A DNA stretch of 28,417 nucleotides, from NCBI GenBank assembly GCA_964584325.1, contig CAZOZP010000050.1:1-28417 (forward strand), in the 5' to 3' direction. Both the position numbers and the translations under genes were made by a program. Shown piece after piece: positions 8,686 to 16,842 of this stretch. The DNA comes from CAZOZP01 sp964584325 (lineage in GTDB: Bacteria; Bacteroidota; Ignavibacteria; Ignavibacteriales; Melioribacteraceae). How positions within the stretch are numbered: the stretch's first letter is position 1; each line of letters begins with the position of its first letter. The notes below the pieces were generated by a model, which was not told where the DNA came from, did not search any database, and was given only the letters and a program-made list of their open reading frames with translations.

Positions 8686-8934
8686 TTATTCTTCAGTATA
8701 ATCGAGCAATACGGATTTTGTTTCGCCGCAGGAACAAATAAACTTTATTTCCTTGATATTATCGTCAGCATCCTTCTTAAGAACTATCTTAACACCCTCG
8801 TGACTTTCCTCTTCGATAGTGATTTTAGCCATTCCGCCAAGTGTGGCATCCTTAGCTTTAATAAGGTTCCCGCCGCCTTTAATATCGCGATAATTTATTT
8901 CCTGGTACAATTGGTCTTTAAATTCGTTTTCCAT
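8686..8934 (-). CDS. Uncharacterised 82-residue CxC protein at the end of the chemotaxis operon
   Basis: The ATG overlaps the cheB stop (TAATG), so the gene is translationally coupled to cheB and is the last gene of the chemotaxis operon. The protein is soluble and acidic. It appears to form a small mostly beta fold, with segments MAKITIEEESHEGVKIVLKK and NIKEIKFICSCGETKSVLLD. The CSCGE motif near residue 68-72 holds its only two cysteines. I do not recognise the family and it is not CheD or CheW. The C-terminal pattern, a beta hairpin bearing CxCG, could bind metal or be redox-active, but nothing proves this. A 121-base gap with no terminator hairpin separates it from flgB. Confidence 0.75.
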   Translation of the reverse strand: MENEFKDQLYQEINYRDIKGGGNLIKAKDATLGGMAKITIEEESHEGVKIVLKKDADDNIKEIKFICSCGETKSVLLDYTEE

Positions 8935-10004
8935 TACAATGCCTCATTTAATAATTCAGGAATCTTATCCAGCGGTGCAATTACATCCGCAAAACCCGCA
9001 TCCACGACTGCCTTAGGCATACCGTAAACAATGCAGGATTCCTCATCCTGAGCCAAGCAATAGCCGCCTGTTCCTTTAAGCAGCCTAACGGCTTCAAGTC
9101 CGTCTTTTCCCATACCGGTCATAATCACTCCGAGAAGTGATTTTCCGTAAACTTCCACAGCAGAGCCCATCATAACATCCACGGATGGTTTATGAAGTGT
9201 TCCTGCAGGTGTATCGCCTATATCAATAATAACAGAACCGAGTTTTTTTACAAATTTCATATGCTGTCCGCCAGGAGCAATATAGATAGTTCCATTCTTA
9301 ACCGCTTCCCCTGTTTCAGCTTCTTTTACTTCAAGTTCCGATAGATCATTCAATCTGTCTGCCAGAGATTTAGTAAACTTAGGCGGCATATGCTGTACAA
9401 TGAAAATGGGAGCAGAAATTTTTCCGCTCAGTTTTGGAATTATTTTCTGAAGTGAAAGTGGTCCGCCTGTTGATATTCCAAGCGCAACTGCTTTATAAGG
9501 AATTTTAGGCAGTTGTTTTAATGATCCGGATGAATCAACTTTAACTGTTTTTACGGTAACAGGAGCCTTAATAGAGTTGAAATATCTTGATTTTATGAAC
9601 CTCTTACGGGCAATTGCCTTAACTTTTCTTACCAGATCTTCTTTTATGCTTACAATATTCACGCTTACAAACGACATTTCTTTTGGTATAAAATCCACAG
9701 CTCCTAATTCCATGGCCTTTATTGTAGCATCAGCTCCTTCTGTTGTAAGAGATGAAACCATTATAACGGAAGTTGGGCAGTCAGCCATAATTTTCTTTAA
9801 TGCCGTCAGACCATCCATACGCGGCATTTCTATATCCAAAGTAATTACATCCGGATTAAGTTTCTTAGCCATTTCATATGCTTCTATTCCGTCTTTGGCA
9901 GTACCCACAATTTCTATATCAGGGTCAGATGAAAGGAAAATAGAAAGAGATTTCCGCATAAATGCCGAATCATCAACAATAAGCGCTTTAATTGTGTCTT
10001 TCAA
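8934..10004 (-). CDS. cheB: Chemotaxis protein-glutamate methylesterase/deamidase CheB
   Basis: The 356-residue protein removes methyl groups from chemoreceptor glutamates and deamidates glutamines when phosphorylated by CheA. The receiver domain (about residues 5-125) has acidic residues D11/D12, phosphoacceptor D57 in TLDIEMPRMDG, the SS at 84-85 and K108. The linker (about 126-168) is basic. The esterase domain (about 170-352) has the triad S178 (GISTGGP), H205 (VQHMPP) and D301 (TGMGKDG), plus IYIAPGGQHM. Length is normal. It follows cheA by a two-base gap and overlaps the downstream 82-residue gene. Confidence 0.97.
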   Translation of the reverse strand: MKDTIKALIVDDSAFMRKSLSIFLSSDPDIEIVGTAKDGIEAYEMAKKLNPDVITLDIEMPRMDGLTALKKIMADCPTSVIMVSSLTTEGADATIKAMELGAVDFIPKEMSFVSVNIVSIKEDLVRKVKAIARKRFIKSRYFNSIKAPVTVKTVKVDSSGSLKQLPKIPYKAVALGISTGGPLSLQKIIPKLSGKISAPIFIVQHMPPKFTKSLADRLNDLSELEVKEAETGEAVKNGTIYIAPGGQHMKFVKKLGSVIIDIGDTPAGTLHKPSVDVMMGSAVEVYGKSLLGVIMTGMGKDGLEAVRLLKGTGGYCLAQDEESCIVYGMPKAVVDAGFADVIAPLDKIPELLNEAL

Positions 10005-10006
10005 GA

Positions 10007-11866
10007 TTATACCGAGATTTTGTTAATAAGTTCAGCAATATCAACTATCATAACAACTTTACCGTCGCCCATGATTGCAGAACCTGCAATTCCGTTGATA
10101 TTTCCAAGATATTTACCCAATGATTTTATTACAACTTCCTTTTGTCCTACAAGTGTATCAACTTTAATTCCAAACTTCTTTTCTGCGATTCCGACAACAA
10201 CTACATATTGCCATTTCGGAATTTCAGAATTTTTTTCCTGATACAGCAGTTTGTCTATGTTAAGAAGCGGAAGTACTGTATCTCTCAGTTTTATAACTTC
10301 ATTTTTATTTACAGTATATATTTTCTCTACAGGAACTCTGACAACTTCAATAACGGCATTCAGAGGAATTACTATTGTTTCCTTTACAACAGTTACGAGC
10401 AGTCCCTGTATAATGGCAAGTGTAAGCGGAAGTTTAATAAGCATCTTAGTGCCTTTGTTTACTTCCGACTCAATATTTATGATACCGCGAAGTTTGGTCA
10501 CATTTGTTTTTACAACATCCATACCCACACCGCGGCCGGAAATATTCGTAATGTTTTCGGCAGTAGAAAAACCGGGAAGAAATATAAGATTCAGTGTTTC
10601 CTGAAGACTAAGTTCATCTGCTTTTTCTTTAGTGATAAGACCTTTGCTTATAGCTTTATTCTTTATCACTACAGGATCAATACCTTTACCGTCATCTATT
10701 ATCGAAATTATTATATTATTTCCTTCGTATTCCGCCCCAAGTATAATAGTACCCGTGCGCTTCTTGCCAAGCTTTTCCCTAACTTCCGGAGCTTCCACTC
10801 CATGATCAATCGAGTTTCTTACAAGGTGAACCAGCGGATCATTAATTTCTTCGATTAAAGTTTTATCGAGTTCAGTCTCTTCTCCTTTAATAACAAGATC
10901 TATCTCTTTATTCGTCTGCTTTGCAAGATCTCTTACAAGTCTTGGGAATTTATTGAATACCTTGCCGATTTTAATCATTCTGGTCTTCATAACAGACAGC
11001 TGGAGTTCAGTTGTCATCAGGTCAATCTGTCTGGTTGCATCGCTTAAATCTTTGCTGAGCTTTGTTCCTTCATACTGAAGCGACGCTTCAAGATTTATCT
11101 GTGCAAGCATATTTCGGCCAAGTACAAGTTCTGAAACAATATTAAGAAGGTCATCAAGTCTTTCAACATCAACTCTGATGGTATTCTCACCTTTCTTTGC
11201 CGCCTGATCTTTATTATCGGCAGCTTTAACCTGTGGTCTTGCAACTTCTTGTTTTATTAGTTCAACTTTTTGAATCTCTTCGGGCTGTTCATGCTCTTCA
11301 GTATCTTCGTCACTTTCATTAACTTCCTGAATATCTTCTACAGGTACTTCTTCAATAGCAGGTTTTTCAGATTCTTTAACCGGTTCCTTTTCTTTGGCAG
11401 GCGCAGGAGTTTCTGCCTTTTTCGGAGTAGCGGCAGGTACAGGAACATCATTCCCTTCAATTTTATTTACAACTATAGCCAATTGGCCGATAATACCCTC
11501 GGCATCATAATCTTCATTTTTCTGAGTTTCAATAACCTGAACTAATTCTTTCATACTGTCAAATGCCGCCAGCACGGCATCTGCTATCATACTGTCAACT
11601 CTTATCTCGCCCTTTCTCAGCTTATTAAGAATATCTTCACATTTATGTGTAATTGCCTGAAGCTTTTCCAAACCAAGAAAACCCGAAGTACCTTTAATTG
11701 TGTGAAACGCTCGGAAGATTTTATTAAGGAGGTCCATATCATCCGGACTATTTTCAAGTTCTACAAGTTCAACATCCAGCTGTTCAAAAATTTCTTTAGT
11801 CTCCACAATGAAACTGTCAAAAATTTCCTTCATTTCCGGGTCTAAAAGCAACGAATAATCAGCCAT
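10007..11866 (-). CDS. cheA: Chemotaxis histidine kinase CheA
   Basis: The 619-residue kinase autophosphorylates in response to receptor signals and passes phosphate to CheY and CheB. Domain order: Hpt (about 1-135) with phospho-accepting H55 in FRAFHTIKGTSGFLG; a Pro/Glu/Lys-rich linker (about 136-225); dimerisation P3 (about 228-292); and the ATPase P4. P4 has N box HLVRNSIDHG (347-356), G1 DDGKGID (391-397) and G2 GRGVGMD (444-450). A CheW-like P5 (about 483-619) closes the protein. No folded P2 domain for CheY/CheB docking is visible: the linker is low-complexity and acidic instead. P5 implies CheW and receptors encoded elsewhere. Confidence 0.97.
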   Translation of the reverse strand: MADYSLLLDPEMKEIFDSFIVETKEIFEQLDVELVELENSPDDMDLLNKIFRAFHTIKGTSGFLGLEKLQAITHKCEDILNKLRKGEIRVDSMIADAVLAAFDSMKELVQVIETQKNEDYDAEGIIGQLAIVVNKIEGNDVPVPAATPKKAETPAPAKEKEPVKESEKPAIEEVPVEDIQEVNESDEDTEEHEQPEEIQKVELIKQEVARPQVKAADNKDQAAKKGENTIRVDVERLDDLLNIVSELVLGRNMLAQINLEASLQYEGTKLSKDLSDATRQIDLMTTELQLSVMKTRMIKIGKVFNKFPRLVRDLAKQTNKEIDLVIKGEETELDKTLIEEINDPLVHLVRNSIDHGVEAPEVREKLGKKRTGTIILGAEYEGNNIIISIIDDGKGIDPVVIKNKAISKGLITKEKADELSLQETLNLIFLPGFSTAENITNISGRGVGMDVVKTNVTKLRGIINIESEVNKGTKMLIKLPLTLAIIQGLLVTVVKETIVIPLNAVIEVVRVPVEKIYTVNKNEVIKLRDTVLPLLNIDKLLYQEKNSEIPKWQYVVVVGIAEKKFGIKVDTLVGQKEVVIKSLGKYLGNINGIAGSAIMGDGKVVMIVDIAELINKISV

Positions 11867-11880
11867 CTATTATTTCCGAA

Positions 11881-12714
11881 TTATTTCGAATTATTAAATT
11901 GAGCATTGATAAGCTTATCAATTTCTTCCTGAGAAGCTTGTTCAGATGCCGATTTCTTAGTCTGATTGATTAAAGCATCAACATCATTCTGGGCAATATG
12001 GTTATTTATTATATCGTTAGCGTTATCCTGCCTGTCATCAAATGCATAACGTGCATTCGGGTCGAATGTTGCATCTTTAGGAGTATCCATTGTAAGACTG
12101 GTTACATCATCTTTAATGTCGGATTTTTGAATTTCATCAATAAGTGAAGATAATCTCTCTTGAATTGACGATATAAGGTGGTTTGTTGCAGCAAGCTGCT
12201 GTGCCGTGATATCCTGAACCTGAAGCGATAAAGTAATTTTATAAGATTCCTCGTTTACCTTGCTTATCTCTTTAATAAGAGAGTCAAAGTATTCAGCTTC
12301 TTCTTCCAGATTATGATATTCAGCAAAAGCATCTCTAAGTTCTGCGTTATTGCCGATCATTTCATTGATTGAATCAGCAAGTACTTTTCTCTTTCCATAT
12401 CTTTCATTACCCGCTTTTAACATTCGTTCCATATTTGTAAGCGATCCGGAAATACTGTCAACAAGGTCAAGAATCTCTGTTGTGGCAAGTTCGGTTGCAC
12501 TTGTAACATTATTTATCTGATGTGAAGCTTTTGGAATATCGTTAGTACTGTCTGTAATAGACTGGTTAATATTCTCCAGAAGTGGGACCACATCTCTCAT
12601 AAACTCAATGATACTCTGTATTATCGGAATAAGCTTTTCACCGAAATGAAACACATATTTCAAATCGCTAAGCTTACTAAAAACCTGATTCATATTTTTT
12701 GGAATGTTTTCCAT
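11881..12714 (-). CDS. cheZ: CheY-phosphate phosphatase CheZ (with two C-terminal CheY-docking-like peptides)
   Basis: This 277-residue, largely helical protein matches CheZ in several places. IPKASHQINNVTSATELATT (residues 60-79) corresponds to the conserved CheZ segment before the long hairpin. LQVQDITAQQ (164-173) corresponds to the catalytic QDLTGQ helix, with D168 and Q172 matching E. coli D143 and Q147. The C-terminus ends with SQEEIDKLINAQF (261-273), like the CheZ C-terminal CheY-binding helix. A second similar peptide, AQNDVDALIN, lies at 241-250. CheZ speeds dephosphorylation of CheY-P. It sits between cheY and cheA in the operon. It is longer than E. coli CheZ (214) because of the N-terminus and the linker. 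Confidence 0.85.
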   Translation of the reverse strand: MENIPKNMNQVFSKLSDLKYVFHFGEKLIPIIQSIIEFMRDVVPLLENINQSITDSTNDIPKASHQINNVTSATELATTEILDLVDSISGSLTNMERMLKAGNERYGKRKVLADSINEMIGNNAELRDAFAEYHNLEEEAEYFDSLIKEISKVNEESYKITLSLQVQDITAQQLAATNHLISSIQERLSSLIDEIQKSDIKDDVTSLTMDTPKDATFDPNARYAFDDRQDNANDIINNHIAQNDVDALINQTKKSASEQASQEEIDKLINAQFNNSK

Positions 12715-12721
12715 TTTAAGC

Positions 12722-13099
12722 CTACAAATTAGCTAATATTTGATCAATTTTTTCTTTAAGCACCTGCGGTGTAAACGGTTTAACTATATAGTTTGACACT
12801 TTAGCCTGCAGAGCTTCAACAATATCTTCCTTCACACCTCTTGTGGTAACCATCAGAATCGGCATTCCGGTTAATGAAGCATCGCCCCGGATAGCCTTTG
12901 TAAGTTCCAACCCTGTCATAACCGGCATATTCCAGTCAGTGATAACAAAATTTATTTTCTTATCTGCAGTCAATTTGCCTATAGCATCCTTACCGTCCAC
13001 AGCTTCAACATAATTCTCAAAGCCCAGATTTTTAAGTGAGTTAACTACGATTCTGCGCATTGTAACTGAATCGTCAACCACTAAAAATTTCAGTTCCAT
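12722..13099 (-). CDS. cheY: Chemotaxis response regulator CheY
   Basis: This 125-residue single-domain receiver has D9/D10, phosphoacceptor D55 in ITDWNMP, T85/T86 and K107 in YIVKPFT. Y104 sits at the position of the aromatic switch residue Y106 of E. coli CheY. The WNMP sequence and the KPFT end are typical of motor-binding CheY. Phosphorylated CheY binds FliM/FliN at the flagellar switch to alter rotation. The gene lies directly before cheZ (7-base gap), consistent with a CheY/CheZ pair. Confidence 0.95.
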   Translation of the reverse strand: MELKFLVVDDSVTMRRIVVNSLKNLGFENYVEAVDGKDAIGKLTADKKINFVITDWNMPVMTGLELTKAIRGDASLTGMPILMVTTRGVKEDIVEALQAKVSNYIVKPFTPQVLKEKIDQILANL

Positions 13100-13114
13100 A
13101 TTCTTAACCCTTGA

Positions 13115-13480
13115 TTAATTTAAGTATTTAGCTACTTCATATCTGATTCTTTTCGGATCGAACGGCTTAACGAGATAGGAATTAGCTCCGCAACTCATAC
13201 CCCTTTCGATCTCTTCGCTGCCTGCAAGAGAAGACAGAATTATTATCGGAATATCTTTATAATCATCGTTATTCCGAACAGCCTTTATTAGCTCAAATCC
13301 GTCCAGATTAGGCATATTAAGGTCCGTAATCAATAAATCCACTTTCTTCTGAGGAAGTAATTCTATGGCTTCCATACCGTCGCATGCAGCAATTACTTCA
13401 AATCCCTGCATAGTTAAAGAGAATGCTACGAATTTCCTTATTGTAGGCGAATCATCAGCAATAAGTATAACCTTTTTCAT
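13115..13480 (-). CDS. Second CheY-like single-domain response regulator
   Basis: The 121-residue receiver has D9/D10, phosphoacceptor D53 in ITDLNMPNLDG, S83/S84 and K105 in YLVKPFD. It differs from the neighbouring CheY (LNMP instead of WNMP, PFDPKR instead of PFTPQV), so it is probably a paralogue with a different task. Candidates are a phosphate sink, or an adaptor that pairs with the HEAT-repeat protein. A strong ribosome binding site (AAAGGAG) precedes the ATG. It follows cheR closely and precedes cheY by about 15 bases. Confidence 0.9.
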   Translation of the reverse strand: MKKVILIADDSPTIRKFVAFSLTMQGFEVIAACDGMEAIELLPQKKVDLLITDLNMPNLDGFELIKAVRNNDDYKDIPIIILSSLAGSEEIERGMSCGANSYLVKPFDPKRIRYEVAKYLN

Positions 13481-13486
13481 TAAGAT

Positions 13487-14398
13487 TTACTCCTTTTTAT
13501 AACCGATTGTCTTTGGAAAACTCACTAATTTAAATGCTTTGGAAATTCCGTGAAGTGTTTCGGAATAGCCTATGAAAAGGTAACCGTCTTTGTTCAATGA
13601 ATTATACAGACTTGTAACCACTTTCATTTTTGATTTTGTATCGAAGTAAATCAGAACATTGGCACAGAAAATAATGTCGAAACTTGACATAGTTTTCATT
13701 GCTGAATCATCGAAAAGATTCATTTCCTTGAATGTTACCATAGATCTGATTTTCGGATCCAGTTCAAAATTACCCGCATTGTTCTTAAAATATTTCTTTA
13801 GAAAATAAGGAGGTGTATTCCTTACAGAATACTCTTTATAAACACCTTTCTTTGCCATATCAAGAACAGCAAAATTGATATCTGTACCAACAATCTCAAC
13901 AGACAGTCCGGGGTATTTAGGAAGTATCATCTCATTCAATGTCATAGCCACGGAATAAGCTTCCTCGCCTGAAGAAGATGCGGCGCTCCATATCTTTAAC
14001 TTTCTGTTGAAAGAAGTACGCGAATCAAGAAGCTGCGGAACAACTGATGTTACCAAAGCATCGAGCTGAGGCTGATTACGGAAGAAAAAAGTCTCATTGA
14101 TTGTAATCACTTCAAATAGATAACGAAGCTCTGCATCACGATTCGGAGCGAATTTAACATATTCAAAGTACTTTTCAAAGGTACCAAGGTTCAGAAACTG
14201 TACTCTCTTCTGAAGCCTGCTCTCTAGAAGATACTTCTTGTTGTCCTGAAAATAAATCCCTGAAATATCGTAAATCATCTGACGCCATTCCTGGAATGAC
14301 TTATCAGTAAAGCTCGAGCCTGACTCACTTTTCGTTCCGAAGGAAAGATTCATTGGACTGTTTGGTTTCTTAAGAGGTGACGAAAATTGATTAAACAT
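13487..14398 (-). CDS. cheR: Chemotaxis protein methyltransferase CheR
   Basis: The 303-residue protein methylates receptor glutamates using S-adenosylmethionine. The helical N-terminal domain (about residues 30-100) includes RLQKRVQFLNLGTFEKYFEY. TINETFFFRNQPQL at 99-112 is the family motif, and the SAM-binding loop WSAASSSGEEAYS at 137-149 matches WSAGCSTGEEPYS. IFCANVLIYFD corresponds to the conserved IFCRNVLIYFD. The first 30 residues are Ser/Asn/Lys-rich and probably disordered; a start at M16 is possible, but the ATG at 14398 has AGGA upstream. No TPR extension is present. Confidence 0.95.
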   Translation of the reverse strand: MFNQFSSPLKKPNSPMNLSFGTKSESGSSFTDKSFQEWRQMIYDISGIYFQDNKKYLLESRLQKRVQFLNLGTFEKYFEYVKFAPNRDAELRYLFEVITINETFFFRNQPQLDALVTSVVPQLLDSRTSFNRKLKIWSAASSSGEEAYSVAMTLNEMILPKYPGLSVEIVGTDINFAVLDMAKKGVYKEYSVRNTPPYFLKKYFKNNAGNFELDPKIRSMVTFKEMNLFDDSAMKTMSSFDIIFCANVLIYFDTKSKMKVVTSLYNSLNKDGYLFIGYSETLHGISKAFKLVSFPKTIGYKKE

Positions 14399-14420
14399 AT
14401 TCCTAGCCTTAAGTTAAAAT

Positions 14421-15803
14421 TTAATTTATTCCTTTTGCCGATAGAGCTGCTGCAGCTCTTTCAGCTACCATTTCCTCAGAATCAGACGCTAATTTTTGAA
14501 GGCCTTCGATAGTTTTTTCATCTTCAATACTTTCAAGTATTTCAACAATTCGAAGTCTGTTCCAGTAATTATCGTCATTCATCATTGTATCAAGGAAAAC
14601 AAGCGCCATTTCGTAATTAATAAAGAATAAAAGTTCAATTGAGTTTCTTCTTACTTCTTCATCAGTATGTTCAAGGCATACAGCAAATGAATCGCAAAGA
14701 TTCCTTAAAACCATCTCGCTCATTGAACCCAGGCTTTCGCCTCCGTCGGCCTGAATCATTTCTACCATAATATTCAATATAAGATTGGAATTTTTTGGTT
14801 TCTCCTTCAGCAATTCTGCTGCCAAAGGATAGAATATCTGAGGGTTATCAAGAAGTTTGGATTTGATGTTTTCATTAATTTCATCATCACTTCCAAGAAT
14901 TCTCATACAAGTAGCAACTATGTCTTTATCATCAAAAGCAGTTATAAGATCAGCAGCGGCTCTTTTATACTTAATCTCTCCCTCAATCAGAGTCCTGAGT
15001 ATGGCATTTTTCATATGTTCATCAAAAGGCACATCTAAGCCTAGCTTATCCTTAAGCATTCTTAACGAATAGACAGCCGCCCAGGTCAATTGGTCTTTTA
15101 AGTTTGCCATTTCAGATAACATCATAAAAAAGGCCTGGGGATTTCCAATTTGACCGAAGCTCTCAATTATGGAAAATTTTGTAAGCTCATCTTCTTCCGG
15201 ATACTTTGCTATCATAAAATTAACAGCTTCTTCTGAACCTATCTTTCCAAGAGCTTCAATTGCTGTCGGCCGGAAAAGTTCACTTTTATCATAAGCAAGA
15301 ATAATCTCATCAACACCTTCGGCGGCCTGAATATTTCCTAAAGCTTCAAGACAAGCAAGAATTACATTTTCGTCTTTGGATACTTTCAGAAGATTAATGA
15401 TAGGCTGCATCGGCGACAAATCGCCGATTAGTCCCATAACATCAACAAGGAATTTTTTATCGTCATTGTTTCCCTGATCAAGATAATCCAGCATTGCAGG
15501 AATAGATGAAACACCTCTTTTCAGCAGAATTTCTCCTGCTAAATTTCTTGTTGATATTTCCTTGGATGCTACATAAGGAACAACATAACTTGCAATATTT
15601 GGATTACTGTTATTAATAAGAGAATTAGCAACCGCATCCCTTACCCCGTTATCCGGATGAAGAAGTTTCTGAGTAAGAATTTCTGCGATTTTCTCAGGCA
15701 TTTCCAAATCATAATACTTATTGGCAGTTTCCCTGATCAGGGAAGAATCGCCCGATTCAAGATTTTGTAAATCATCCAACATATCTGATGAAATCGTTTT
15801 CAT
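14421..15803 (-). CDS. HEAT-repeat protein heading the chemotaxis operon
   Basis: This 460-residue protein is built of repeated helix pairs of about 31-37 residues with the HEAT/PBS-lyase pattern. Examples are DNGVRDAVANSLINNSNPNI, SKEISTRNLAGEILLKRGVS, DENVILACLEALGNIQAAEG and SELFRPTAIEALGKIGSEEA, continuing to VAERAAAALSAKG at the end. There is no signal peptide, membrane helix or catalytic motif. HEAT solenoids usually serve as protein-binding scaffolds. As the first gene behind a sigma-28-type promoter, and co-transcribed with cheR, cheY, cheZ, cheA and cheB, it probably works in chemotaxis signalling. Its partner is unknown. Confidence 0.85.
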   Translation of the reverse strand: MKTISSDMLDDLQNLESGDSSLIRETANKYYDLEMPEKIAEILTQKLLHPDNGVRDAVANSLINNSNPNIASYVVPYVASKEISTRNLAGEILLKRGVSSIPAMLDYLDQGNNDDKKFLVDVMGLIGDLSPMQPIINLLKVSKDENVILACLEALGNIQAAEGVDEIILAYDKSELFRPTAIEALGKIGSEEAVNFMIAKYPEEDELTKFSIIESFGQIGNPQAFFMMLSEMANLKDQLTWAAVYSLRMLKDKLGLDVPFDEHMKNAILRTLIEGEIKYKRAAADLITAFDDKDIVATCMRILGSDDEINENIKSKLLDNPQIFYPLAAELLKEKPKNSNLILNIMVEMIQADGGESLGSMSEMVLRNLCDSFAVCLEHTDEEVRRNSIELLFFINYEMALVFLDTMMNDDNYWNRLRIVEILESIEDEKTIEGLQKLASDSEEMVAERAAAALSAKGIN

Positions 15804-15846
15804 TATTGTTTCCCGAATATTTTAGGGTTAAAAAATCACAACTGTA

Positions 15847-15873
15847 TTATCGTATTCTCACTTTATATCTTTA
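15847..15873 (-). promoter_or_regulatory. Sigma-28 (FliA)-type promoter of the HEAT-che operon
   Basis: On the minus strand, TAAA (15873-15870) is followed by exactly 15 bases and TACGATAA (15854-15847). The flagellar sigma-28 consensus is TAAA-N15-GCCGATAA, so the -35 is perfect and the -10 matches six of eight, including CGATAA. The expected start is about 35-40 bases before the ATG at 15803. The remaining intergenic sequence up to 16077 is AT-rich and shows no further gene. Chemotaxis genes are classic sigma-28 targets; use in this organism is inferred. Confidence 0.6.
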
Positions 15874-16077
15874 ACACAAAAAACCAAAAAAAAGCAGAAA
15901 TATTTAACATTGTAAAATTTTTTAATCTGTTGGAATTTCTTTCCCCTTAATCTGCTGTACATAAAAGATATATTCAAATAGTTTGCTTTATTTTAGCAAT
16001 TTATCATCTGGATTTATTAGTGTTTTTTTGATAAATTTGTAAAGACTTTTGCTTTAGGTAACCATTTAGGGGGTAAA

Positions 16078-16839
16078 ATGAGACACGCACTGCATGCTTT
16101 GACCGGAGTATTAATTTTTTTTTTGGCAGGATGCAAATCAGATAGTAAGGAAATAACTCAGCCTGAAGACCCTATCGAAATACTTCCGGAAATTCCAAAG
16201 GAAAAGGTTGTTGCATCTTTTTACTTCAACGAATCTTTCGCTGCCGATATAGGAAACGGCCTTATACTTGAACCATTTGGTAATCCTTCTTTCTCTAAAG
16301 ACCGTTACGGATTCCCAAACTCCGCATTGCTCCTTAACGGATCAGAAGACTACCTCTATCATCAGAGAGATAGTGCTTTTCTTCCGGACTCGGAATTCAC
16401 AATTTGCGTCTGGATATATAATGATGGAATTGACGATGAAGAAGACGTTATTATTTCAACTTTGGATTGGCCGGATAAAGGAGGTTATCAACTCGAATTA
16501 AACAAACAGCTTAATGCAATCGTTTTTGATGTCAGAGGTACTTCAAAATACTATATCTCGGCTCCTTATATTAAAGAATGGAAATCACGATGGATAATGA
16601 TCACGGCAAGATTCTCTGTTAAAGAAATCAGTATTATTGTAAACGATAAAATAGAAGCAGAAAAAAAAGGCGTATTTGATATCCACTATAACGGATCAAA
16701 TAATTTCAGAATCGGAACCAATCCTCATCATGAAGATTCACGCAGAAGATTTAAAGGAAAAATTGATGATATTATGATTTTCAACAGATACTTAAACCTT
16801 CTTGAAGTAAAATCTGTTTATTTTGAAACTAAATATTAG
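16078..16839 (+). CDS. LamG/concanavalin-A-like lipoprotein
   Basis: The 253-residue protein starts with a lipoprotein signal whose lipobox is LAGC, with C19 as the acylated residue, so it is probably anchored in the outer or inner membrane. From about residue 45 it resembles a LamG-type jelly roll. YLYHQRDSAFLPDSEFTICV, VWIYNDGIDDEEDVI, the WIMITARF strand and the closing FKGKIDDIMIFNRYLNLLEV are all typical of these beta sandwiches, which bind carbohydrate or protein ligands. A purine-rich GGGGG ribosome site precedes the ATG. No catalytic domain is attached. It is followed by an inverted repeat. Confidence 0.8.
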   Translation: MRHALHALTGVLIFFLAGCKSDSKEITQPEDPIEILPEIPKEKVVASFYFNESFAADIGNGLILEPFGNPSFSKDRYGFPNSALLLNGSEDYLYHQRDSAFLPDSEFTICVWIYNDGIDDEEDVIISTLDWPDKGGYQLELNKQLNAIVFDVRGTSKYYISAPYIKEWKSRWIMITARFSVKEISIIVNDKIEAEKKGVFDIHYNGSNNFRIGTNPHHEDSRRRFKGKIDDIMIFNRYLNLLEVKSVYFETKY

Positions 16840-16842
16840 TAA

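Noticed and set aside
9577..10026. 149-codon plus-strand frame opposite cheB
   Set aside because: Antisense shadow of the CheB receiver and linker; no ribosome site or recognisable domain.
10142..10858. 238-codon plus-strand frame opposite cheA
   Set aside because: Phe/Tyr/Asn-rich translation without any family features, fully antisense to the clearly real cheA.
11486..11493. Perfect sigma-28 -10 sequence GCCGATAA on the plus strand
   Set aside because: It lies inside cheA in antisense orientation, with no TAAA at 15-base spacing.
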